In this document: positions 24,601 to 32,336 of the stretch, in pieces
How the letters are laid out: each line of letters begins with the position of its first letter
Position numbering within the stretch: the stretch's first letter is position 1
NCBI RefSeq assembly: GCF_003231275.1
Contig: NZ_QKVL01000009.1
Span: forward strand, 1 to 64,000
Source of the DNA: Pseudomonas huaxiensis
Lineage (GTDB): Bacteria; Pseudomonadota; Gammaproteobacteria; Pseudomonadales; Pseudomonadaceae
Reading direction: 5' to 3'
Length of the DNA stretch: 64,000 nt
Made by a program: the position numbers and the translations under genes
The notes under the pieces: generated by a model
Told to the model about the DNA's origin: nothing
The model's database searches: none
The model's input: the letters and a program-made list of their open reading frames with translations, nothing else

Positions 24601-27234
24601 GGCGCGCTGGCTAGCCTGTCCGAGCACTTGCATGATCAACCTGGCGTGGACCAGGGCGAGTTGGGGCAGAGCGAGGCCTCGTGGATCGTTGTGGACACCC
24701 AGAAACTGGTGGCGGGCTCCGGTGAAGCTGCCCAGTGCCTGCTGACGGTGAAAAATTTTCTCGGTCAGCCCATGGCCGGTATCACGGTTACCTGGGAGAA
24801 CAGCCTGGGGCAGTTGGGTACGCCGTCCTCGACCAGTACCGACGACAACGGTCAGGTATCCGTCGAGTTGCGGGCAGCCGCAGAGATGGGGGTGGCTCAG
24901 GTCATCGCCCGCTTTGGTCTGGACCGGCGAATCCTGGCACCGGTGATTCATATTGATTGCGATGAACACTCGCTGCGTTTCAAAGACCCCGTCTGCGAGC
25001 CGACGGAGGCGCTTGCGGGCAATCTGCAAGCCATCAGTTATCGCCTTCAGTTGCTCGACCAGTACGACAACCCTGGACGGGATCGGGTGCTGGCATGGAG
25101 CACCGACCTGGGGGCGTTCGAGCGTCCGCAGACCCGTACCGACGATCAGGGTTTCAGCAGCGCATCACTGCGCAGCCGGTCGTCCGGCCAGGCACTGGTC
25201 ATTGTCGATTTCGAGCCCAACGGCGAGCGCGAGCGTTTCGACCCGGTGACGTTCCTCGAGCAGCCGTACTTCCAGTACGTGCGTTTCAGCGGGCCGGTGG
25301 CGGCTACGCAGGAGGCCGTCGTGACCTGCCGGGTCGTCAATCTCGATGGCAGTCCGGTGGCCGGTGCATCGGTGGCCTGGACAGCCGATATCGGCGGCTT
25401 TGTCGAAGACCCGGCGCAGAGCCTGACCAACGAGCACGGCATCGCCAGTATCACCTACCTCAGCGAGCAGACCGGGCAGGTACGGGTGACGGTCAATGCC
25501 GAGGTGGATGATATGCCGTTGCAGACGCTGACGTCAGAAGCGGTAACGGTCTATGAGCTGCCAAGGCTCTTCTACATGTATCCGGAACAACAGTACTTCG
25601 TTGTGTACCAGAGTAAGCCGGCTCGCTTCGAAGTCGAACTGAGGCCGCAGGCCGCAGGCTATCCAGTCACATGGTGGGACGGCGAGCGGTTGTTGGCCAC
25701 CAACTACACCGACCGTAATGGCAAGGCGGAGTACCAATCCCATTTCACTATTGCGCAGGTCGGTGAGCAGTCCATCCGGGTGCGCTCACTGAGAGAAGGC
25801 GATTACTTCGACTACAAGGTGTTCGTCACTCACGCTCACACGGCGCTGGAAGTACAGCTTCCCGAAGACGACCCGCATTTTCTTCCGCTGGAGGACACCG
25901 TCAACGGGTTTGTCGTAGACCGCGGAGCTACGGGAGAGGTGTTGATCCGCGCGGTTCGGGACGGTGGTCAGGGCGATGACAATGCCTGGCTCAAGGTCAG
26001 CCTGGCCTCGGGAGCCGATCCCTCGGCGCTGAAAGTGCGTTTTCTGCCTGCTTTGGGCGAAGCGCTCTACTGTGACGAACACGGTGATACCCGACTGCGC
26101 ATTGACTGCTCTGAGGCCGAATACCTGCCTGGTAGCGACCCGCACAACAATGAATTCGTGCTGCTGGTGACCTCCAACCTTGGCATAACTACCCGATTGA
26201 CTGGACGTCTGCGCGACTTCGTCGATCTGGCACGTTGTGATCTCAAGGTGGTCAGGGGCAGTTCGACGGTCATAGGCATCAGTGGCTATCTGAAGCGGCT
26301 GGACGACTCATCGCTAGCATTGCAGAACAGCGGCGGGAGGTTGCGTGCCTCGCCATCCGGGGATCCGAGTAACGGCCAGGTGGCGGCACTGTTCAGCGAC
26401 AGCAAGGGGCGCACCTGCTTAAGGTTCGACAATCTTTACGCCAGTCAGGAACAGCAGCGAGCCTGTAGCTTCTACCCCACCGAGGGCCTGGAGAAACGGC
26501 TCCATTTCGTCGGCTCGACCGTACGCACCTTCACCGACGACGAACTGTTCGCCGACATCAACCTGGCGTATGAAGGCGCGGCAGACGTGATGTCGATCAA
26601 GGACGGGCGAGTGTATGTGGATACCCATAGCCGCGGTGACTTGAAGATAACGATCCGTAGTGGCGATGTTCCGCTGAGCGGGGTCGGTTACTTTGCCTCG
26701 TCCTTCGATGTGGGTGGCGCGAAGCTCGACCTGCAGGATGTTCTGAGTGATGAAAAAGGGCAAATCACCTTCTCGGTATCGACGACCAATGTGTTCATGA
26801 CAGACGCCTCGCAGACTGATTTCCAGCTTCCAGGCAGGGCCGGTCCCGTTGCGGACCCGCTGCTGTTTTCATTGCGCGAATTCACTGTTGTGAGCGTCAG
26901 TGCAGCATTTCGCAAGAGGTCCTCGCGTGACATCTATTGTTCCTACTCGGCATCGTTCAACAGGCTGCCGGGGAAACTACTTGGAGGATCGTCAGATTTT
27001 TCCGGGACGCTTGGGGTGAATGGATTGTCAAGGTCGTTCTCCACCTCAGCCACTTCCAGTGGCGTGGTGTTGTCAGGTGAGATTGATGCCCACCAGGCCG
27101 AGATACCGGGTTCGTTCTGGGTGGACATGAGCAAGTCAAAGCGGTTTCTGCTGGTAGGTACTACCAGATTCCCGGTCGCAGACGAAACCGGCGGCGCGCC
27201 TCAACTACCCACCTCTTCGGGAGACGCATCATGA
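21634..27234 (+). CDS. Tc toxin A-subunit part 1 (VRP1-type N-terminus with Ig-like repeats)
   Basis: 1866 residues with a strong GAAGGAG site at the ATG. Residues 100-185 carry the VRP1/TcA N-terminal signature (GDNCVPGAIEATTSPVAYL, then RRPDLAALMLDNQ). Helical shell sequence continues to about residue 1000. From about 1015 to 1390 there are three or four consecutive Ig-like repeats of Big_1/invasin type (GQPMAGITVTWENSLGQLG, DNPGRDRVLAWSTDLGAFE, GSPVAGASVAWTADIGGF). The last 450 or so residues are unrecognised, beta-rich and drift towards lower GC. TcA forms the pentameric cell-binding and injection tube. Here it is split as in TccA/TccB, and the next gene supplies the pore part. Ig-like repeats in the receptor-binding zone are inferred to set cell specificity. 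Gene overlap with the next gene is ATGA. Confidence 0.85.
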   Translation: MPRRSRVSAPASQPRDLLQAGLDSAFSIARGSLEHLMAQRPDLADDEARTLHQRASTLAVLAARHYREQRLTGTATASAPWRTGLRALVDGPTFEGQFQPSWGDNCVPGAIEATTSPVAYLVALYQWVTTVIEPMANDQAITLAQRRPDLAALMLDNQAFERVEPTIGIVNGILERAVRKHLDDHNQKDRTVDDALAETRYPFALPFERYLSQIRAVLQREDYGLGDLIRQLDPDFPYFCQGGLHSPRSDDALQMDMAVGPEQRALLLESPYFPRGARRASTRSIQTRTNPRTLLRESVHAAQNGFFMRHYGVGALKDLLDLSAFSLRTSLDQDSVASLLSIEHHAPTASPNVPGLAPASPARFGSTYINAGLEPVISLSSKEGTHTFTNGTEDHFDRIQRIVRLSRWLDLSLGETDCLLDAALLAEHGESGRGAGISENTLRALGLFCRLRRDFKVSAEDFAALLSGLALYAQGSELAQFDRVFNDPTLFSDPLVLDNSVFDIAPSTDAEYRKVHHLCSALGMSFETYLYVARYIAQTFGEQQMLDGGVHQQLHWSHAVVSAFYRLTRLSALLGLSSIEAIALLQLIGQRGHQYVSRLVRPALAVHQYTHLSDTLSVVQSLTDTVQWCRDNDLTVAWLYQHLMPLAPVAAASDRELDLLKQINGRMLPAILSETTFIDAGVPMEAGVDHPVPIDWLQQLDHFVSAQGLIRELPDYPTTDAYEAALKAQLEHIIDNLELSSGPDLLVRLFQLVMEARAAQQSLVWESLANTLGGSAELSRELLIWTGGNSYQLLQEVLRLFEGSDPTPLPVPVGDEILTLLARLTHRMGIVEQLSLSPLALRSYVAYPEWFDAPRDTGPDAVDITFSRLHVLVQYRWLLEQTRQGEQAILDYLRLVNSLPPDLTEQDLLMIREDAAGKIALFTGFGIRDVLETMAEITATGFVTTVRQLDHLVRVRQACQALQLGSSAAIELSRLRSNSSREQYRNAAEGALASLSEHLHDQPGVDQGELGQSEASWIVVDTQKLVAGSGEAAQCLLTVKNFLGQPMAGITVTWENSLGQLGTPSSTSTDDNGQVSVELRAAAEMGVAQVIARFGLDRRILAPVIHIDCDEHSLRFKDPVCEPTEALAGNLQAISYRLQLLDQYDNPGRDRVLAWSTDLGAFERPQTRTDDQGFSSASLRSRSSGQALVIVDFEPNGERERFDPVTFLEQPYFQYVRFSGPVAATQEAVVTCRVVNLDGSPVAGASVAWTADIGGFVEDPAQSLTNEHGIASITYLSEQTGQVRVTVNAEVDDMPLQTLTSEAVTVYELPRLFYMYPEQQYFVVYQSKPARFEVELRPQAAGYPVTWWDGERLLATNYTDRNGKAEYQSHFTIAQVGEQSIRVRSLREGDYFDYKVFVTHAHTALEVQLPEDDPHFLPLEDTVNGFVVDRGATGEVLIRAVRDGGQGDDNAWLKVSLASGADPSALKVRFLPALGEALYCDEHGDTRLRIDCSEAEYLPGSDPHNNEFVLLVTSNLGITTRLTGRLRDFVDLARCDLKVVRGSSTVIGISGYLKRLDDSSLALQNSGGRLRASPSGDPSNGQVAALFSDSKGRTCLRFDNLYASQEQQRACSFYPTEGLEKRLHFVGSTVRTFTDDELFADINLAYEGAADVMSIKDGRVYVDTHSRGDLKITIRSGDVPLSGVGYFASSFDVGGAKLDLQDVLSDEKGQITFSVSTTNVFMTDASQTDFQLPGRAGPVADPLLFSLREFTVVSVSAAFRKRSSRDIYCSYSASFNRLPGKLLGGSSDFSGTLGVNGLSRSFSTSATSSGVVLSGEIDAHQAEIPGSFWVDMSKSKRFLLVGTTRFPVADETGGAPQLPTSSGDAS

Positions 27235-30200
27235 ACCCTCTGTTCGGCACCCTGGCCCAGGACCACCGCGATGCCCTGGTCGCCTATTACCTTGGCCAGA
27301 TTGTCCCGGAACACCTGGTGCCCGCCGGGCAGGGGCTGGTCACCGAGCAGGACCTCTACGAGTTCTTGCTGATCGACAACCAGGTCAGTGCTCAGGTGGA
27401 CACCAGCCGCGTGGCCATGGGCATGGCCAGTGTCCAGCAGTACATCCATGCCATCTTCAACGGCATGGAACCCGGTTACCAAGGTGTGTTCGACAGCAAG
27501 GCGCAACAAGTGTGGCGCTCCAGCAAAAGCGAGTACGCCGTATGGGCCGCCAACCAGATGCTTCAGGATTACCCCGAGAACTACATTGATCCGGGATTGC
27601 GCCTCAAACAGACCCAGGGGTTCGGTGAATTCGTCAACGACATCAACCAGAGCCGGATCTCCACCGACTCGGTGCAAAAGGCGTTGCAGCATTACCTTGG
27701 CAAGTTCGAACACATCAGTAACCTCGAGGTACTCAGCGGCTATATCGATGGCGTGGATTTTCGCCATGCCGATTACTACCTGATCGGTCAGCAAAACGTC
27801 GAACCCCACGCCTACTACTGGCGCAAGGCTGAGGTGCGTTTCGCCGCCGAGGACGACACTGACCGCGCCGACGATTACCTGAGCCCGACGGCGTGGAGCG
27901 AGTGGTTGCCGGTCGAGATTCCCAAGGGCCACGCGGTGCTGCACATTCGCCCGGTGGTGATTGAAGGGCGCCTGCATGTGGCCTGGGTCGAGCACCGTCT
28001 GGAGCAGAAACCGATGCCGGCCAGGCGCGCCGACATACCCGGCCTGTTCGAAGAAGTTTCGCGCTACAGCATCAATCTGGCGTACCGCACCCTGGAGGGC
28101 AGTTGGTCAGTGCCGATGAGCATCCCGCTGCACAGCGGCAAGGATCATGTCGCCGACACTGATGCGTTCGCCGCCTTTGTCAGCACGTCCGACCCGTACG
28201 ACAAGCGCATCGTCCTGGCCTATGGCGCTGACAATGAGTGGACCGAAGATTTCGAAGTCGTCGTGCTGAATACCCGGCTACGTACGGTGTTGCATGAGAC
28301 CGTGAGCGAATTGCCAACGGATGGCAGCTACCTGAACAAGATCGTCAATGCCCTGACGCATTTCTCGACGAACAAGAACGAATTCCAGCATCCGCTGGCG
28401 ACTGATCGCGCTTCGCGTACCACGGTGCATCGGGATCCTGATGGTGAACATAACGAGCAGGGGCCTCACAACACCAAGCTTGCACTGTGGGCAGCGCTGG
28501 GGCAGGACACAGCAGGCAATTACTCGCTGCTGTGCAATGGCCACGCCAATCTGCTCCTCATGGTGGGGGGGGAGCGGTCTTGGCAGATGCGGCGCGCCGC
28601 TGTCCGGCTCACCTACCACCCGAGCCAGGGCACGGATCAATCGCTTGAACAAGAGGTGTTCCTGAACGGCGCAGCCCAAACGTCGCTGATGACGATCCCG
28701 CTGGGCAATGTGTTCGATGACATTCCGCACACCCTGGCCTTGAGCTTCGGCCTGGTACCGGAAGACCTCCGGGGAGTGGTCCAGTTCGCGGTGAAAGTTG
28801 GCGCATTGACGATAAACCGTCCGAGCATCATCACCCAGCCTGACGGTGGGCAGTTCCTCGACCTGGCTGCGCTCGGCCTGCAAGGGTTGCGCTATGTGCG
28901 GCTGAACACGCTGTTCGCCAAGGATCTGGTGGCCCGGGCCATGGTGTCGGTCGATGCCCTGCTGAGTTGGGATACGCAGCATATCGAAGAGCCGCCATTG
29001 CCGGGCAGCTCGGCCCGCCAGCTCATGGATTTCCATGGTGCCAATGGCCGCTATTTCTGGGAGTTGTTCTTCCACATTCCCCACGCAGTGGCGTGGCGCC
29101 TGCATCACGAGTTCGATTACCTGGCCGCCGAGCAGTGGCTGCATTACCTGTTCAATCCACAGGCCCGCGTCAAGCCGACTCACCCGCCAAGCCCGTTCTA
29201 CTGGTCGGTACGGCCGCTGGAGGAAGCGGGCCGGGGCGAGTACGAAGTGGAGGGTATCGCCGATCCGGATGCCATCTGCTACTCGCAACCAGTGCACTAC
29301 CGCAAAGCGATCTTCGCCTTCTATGTGCGTAACCTGCTGGCCTACGGCGACCTGCTGTACCGGCGCCTGACCCGCGATGCGCTGACCGAGGCGCAACTGA
29401 TGTACACCCGCGCGCTGAACCTGCTCGGGCCCAAGCCCGATAACCGTACGGTGGGACGCTGGGAGCCGGTGCCGCTGGAGCAGGCGGCCGAGCCCGACAG
29501 CGCGCTGCTCGCCGAGATTGGCGCGTCGCTGCCGCAGGTGATGTCGCTGCACCTGCCGGTCAGCAGCGGACCGTGGCTGGAGTTGCTCGATTCACCGCGC
29601 TTTCGCCTGCCGATCAACATCGAACTGCTGGACCTGTGGGATCAACTGGCGAGTCGCCTGAGTAACCTGCGTAACAACCGTACGATCGACGGCAAGCCAC
29701 TGGTGTTGCCGTTGTACGCACCAGTGGCTGATCCCAGGGACCTGCTGCGGGCGCAAAACAGCGGCAGCGGGCTGGTGCAGCGCACGGTCGGTAGCCTGGC
29801 GCCGATTCCGCCGTTCCGCTTCCGCGCACTGTTGCCGCGCCTGCAAAGCGCCGTGGAAACCCTTGGCCGTTTTGGTGAGCAGGTGCGGCTGTACCGCGAA
29901 ATGAAGGACCGCGCCCTCCAGGAAGAACTGCAGCAATCCCATGTGCTGGAGCTTTCGCAGTTCTCGATCCAGTTGCAGGGCGCAGCGCTGGAGCAGGCCG
30001 AGGCCGGGTTGTTGGCGCTGGAGGCGAGCCGGCGCGTGATCGAGAAACGCTTCGGGCATTTCCGGGCCTTGGCGGCCGAAAATATTTCTTCCGATGAACA
30101 GGGTGCCATTGCCCTGTACCTGAGTTCCTCGATCAAGAATGCCACGGCGCAAGCCGTCGAGACCGCCGCCGGCGCGATGCAGATGGGCTCGATAGTGGTC

Positions 30201-31355
30201 ACCGCGTTCGGTGGCGGACCGAACCGATTGGGCGCTGCTTTGCTGGCGGGCGCTGCGGTGGTTCGTCTAGGCGCGGCAACTGAGCAGATGATTGGTGATC
30301 GGCTGTCGATCAACGAGCAGTACCGCCGCCGCCTGGAGGAATGGACTTTGCTGCGTGACCAGGCCGAGGCCGAACTGGAGGCCATCGACGAGCAGATCGA
30401 CGGCCAGCACACCACTATCGAGATGGCCCGGATCCAGTTGGCGCAGGTGCGCAAGGGCGAGCAACAGTCGCAGGATTACTACCGTTTCCTCAAGACCCGC
30501 AGCACCAACGCCGACCTCTATCAGTGGTTGCTCGGCCAACTGTCGACCTTCTACTTCCAGGCGTATGACGCGGTAGTTGCCCTGTGCCTGAACGGGGAGG
30601 CGTGCTGGCAGTACGAGATGGGTGACTACCAGACCCGTTTCATCCAGCCCAATGTCTGGTTCGATAATTACTACGGACTGACGGCCGGCGATGCCTTGCG
30701 CCTGCAACTGTTGCGCATGGAGTCGGCGTACCTCAAGCGTTTCGAGCGGCGCCAGGAATTGGTCAAGACGTTCTCGCTCAAGACGCTCTTCGATAGCCAG
30801 GCATACCCCGAAACGTCCTGGTCGGCAGTGCTCGAAGAGCTGGCCGAAGGCGAGAGCGGCAGCCTCGGCTTCGAGCTGTTCGCCCGTCTCTTCGACGACG
30901 ACTACCCCGGCCATTTCCTGCGCCAGCTGGTCAGCGTCTCGGTGACCTTGCCCGGGCTGGTGGGGCCGTATCAGGATGTCCGCGCGGTGCTGACCCAGGT
31001 GTCCAGCCGCACGGTCCTCAAAGCGGATCAACGGGCGATGAATCACCTGTATGGCAAACCCGACAGCGATACTCGCCATATCCTCTACAACCCGCGAGCC
31101 AGCCAGAGCATCTGCCTGTCTCGCGGGCTGGATGACCACGGCGTGTTCCAGCTCGACTTCAACGACGAACGCTACCTGCCGTTCGAAGGCACCGGTGCGT
31201 TGTCGAGATGGGAGCTGCGTTTCCCTCGCCATGGCTCGGAACAGCAGCAGGTGCTGTTGCAGAGCCTGACTGACATCATCGTCCAGGTCCGCTACACGGC
31301 CTTGGACGGTGGGCCGGAATTTGCCGCGCATGTGGAGGGGTTGCTGGACGGCTGA
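27231..31355 (+). CDS. Tc toxin A-subunit part 2 (TccB-like pore and TcB-binding part)
   Basis: 1374 residues, translationally coupled to part 1 and with a GGGAGA site. The N-terminal half holds the ABC-toxin N-terminal and neuraminidase-like region (HAYYWRKAEVRFAAED, HIRPVVIEGRLHVAWVEH). Long helical stretches at about 880-1120 form the pore region, with a hydrophobic translocation tip at about 980-1015 (SIVVTAFGGGPNRLGAALL). The C-terminal signature FNDERYLPFEGTGALSRWEL is the TcB-binding domain of TcA proteins. Together the two parts total about 3240 residues against about 2500 in one-chain TcdA1, the surplus being the Ig-like region of part 1. It converges with the tcC gene. Confidence 0.9.
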   Translation: MNPLFGTLAQDHRDALVAYYLGQIVPEHLVPAGQGLVTEQDLYEFLLIDNQVSAQVDTSRVAMGMASVQQYIHAIFNGMEPGYQGVFDSKAQQVWRSSKSEYAVWAANQMLQDYPENYIDPGLRLKQTQGFGEFVNDINQSRISTDSVQKALQHYLGKFEHISNLEVLSGYIDGVDFRHADYYLIGQQNVEPHAYYWRKAEVRFAAEDDTDRADDYLSPTAWSEWLPVEIPKGHAVLHIRPVVIEGRLHVAWVEHRLEQKPMPARRADIPGLFEEVSRYSINLAYRTLEGSWSVPMSIPLHSGKDHVADTDAFAAFVSTSDPYDKRIVLAYGADNEWTEDFEVVVLNTRLRTVLHETVSELPTDGSYLNKIVNALTHFSTNKNEFQHPLATDRASRTTVHRDPDGEHNEQGPHNTKLALWAALGQDTAGNYSLLCNGHANLLLMVGGERSWQMRRAAVRLTYHPSQGTDQSLEQEVFLNGAAQTSLMTIPLGNVFDDIPHTLALSFGLVPEDLRGVVQFAVKVGALTINRPSIITQPDGGQFLDLAALGLQGLRYVRLNTLFAKDLVARAMVSVDALLSWDTQHIEEPPLPGSSARQLMDFHGANGRYFWELFFHIPHAVAWRLHHEFDYLAAEQWLHYLFNPQARVKPTHPPSPFYWSVRPLEEAGRGEYEVEGIADPDAICYSQPVHYRKAIFAFYVRNLLAYGDLLYRRLTRDALTEAQLMYTRALNLLGPKPDNRTVGRWEPVPLEQAAEPDSALLAEIGASLPQVMSLHLPVSSGPWLELLDSPRFRLPINIELLDLWDQLASRLSNLRNNRTIDGKPLVLPLYAPVADPRDLLRAQNSGSGLVQRTVGSLAPIPPFRFRALLPRLQSAVETLGRFGEQVRLYREMKDRALQEELQQSHVLELSQFSIQLQGAALEQAEAGLLALEASRRVIEKRFGHFRALAAENISSDEQGAIALYLSSSIKNATAQAVETAAGAMQMGSIVVTAFGGGPNRLGAALLAGAAVVRLGAATEQMIGDRLSINEQYRRRLEEWTLLRDQAEAELEAIDEQIDGQHTTIEMARIQLAQVRKGEQQSQDYYRFLKTRSTNADLYQWLLGQLSTFYFQAYDAVVALCLNGEACWQYEMGDYQTRFIQPNVWFDNYYGLTAGDALRLQLLRMESAYLKRFERRQELVKTFSLKTLFDSQAYPETSWSAVLEELAEGESGSLGFELFARLFDDDYPGHFLRQLVSVSVTLPGLVGPYQDVRAVLTQVSSRTVLKADQRAMNHLYGKPDSDTRHILYNPRASQSICLSRGLDDHGVFQLDFNDERYLPFEGTGALSRWELRFPRHGSEQQQVLLQSLTDIIVQVRYTALDGGPEFAAHVEGLLDG

Positions 31356-31432
31356 AGGGGGCCGGCATGCGTCTGGTCGCCGCTACCCGGTGTGCTGACT
31401 GGCGCCTCATGCCCACACCGGTCCCGGCGCTT

Positions 31433-32336
31433 TCAGAAGCGCCGCAACAGCGGCCCGATGCGTGGATTCGCGACATGCTTGCCCGCAAGCTGCAGTGACT
31501 GAACGGCAGCCTCGAATTGCGAAGCCGGCAGCAGGGCTGCATCGAACTGCGGGCCGTCCAACCGGTAATAAATGCTTTGTGCTTCGCTCAGCGAGGCCGT
31601 TTGAGACCAGGCTGAGCGGTTGTTGACCGCCTCCATGAGATTGTTCGCCAGCCAGTTCTGACTTAACGCGGGCGCTGTCGAATAATGTTGCGCGCGTAGT
31701 TCAGCGACGCGCTCGGTGCTGATTGCAAAGCCCGGGTCACCCGGCATTCGTGGTGTGAAGTCCAGCGTCGGTTGGTCGATGATGTTCTGCCCCCACGACA
31801 GCAGGTGGGGAACCGGAGCCGTCACCCATGGATCGACCACTATCGGATCGGTGAGGCGCGGATCACCCAGCAGCCCGAAGCTGTGATCGTGTGTTTGCGC
31901 GATGGATACCGGCGTTCCGGGCCATTGGGCGGATGAGGCTGCCAGGTGCACGAACACTGCCGCGTGCTCATCGCACAAGCCTGTCGCGGCGGCCAGGCCA
32001 TGTTCGGCATGAACCCTTGTCCAGCGGCTGGCCGGCGTCACCGAAAAGCGTCAGGCGCCAGCCGGCGTCGGCGCTCTTGTCGAGGATGGATTTACCAGAG
32101 AGGGCCGTCTGCTGTGTCTGACTTGGCACGACGGCATGACCATGATCGAGGCAGGCGAACAGGCGCGGATCCCATTGCTCACGCATCTGGCTGGACGGGG
32201 CGTGTCGGCTCAGGGTGATCCGGCGCTCGGCGAATACCTGCGGTGCGGCTCGATGGTAGGCGATACGCCGGATCGCCAGACCGCGAGGGTCGGTCACGTT
32301 CAGCGCGGGTGTCTGTGCGTGGACGGAGCTGTTCAT
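31433..32336 (-). pseudogene. Internally deleted second TcC with papain-like toxin tip
   Basis: Two overlapping frames. From the ATG at 32336, about 100 residues (to QPLDKG, near 32030) copy the TcC N-terminus: WDPRLFACLDHGH, LSGKSILDKSADAGWRL, FGDAGQPLD. A +1 shift leads into a second frame (GTG 32041 to stop 31433, 202 residues), which is not TcC shell but a toxin-like domain. It has C23 in GLCDEHAAVFVHL, H53 in HDHSFGLLGDP and D70 in IVVDPW. This resembles the Cys-His-Asp set of papain-like toxin domains (Tox-PL/YopT-like), with a likely truncated N-terminus. The core Rhs shell (about 550 residues) is missing. Its ATGA start overlaps the tccC stop. Either a dead relic or a reserve toxin tip. 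Confidence 0.65.
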
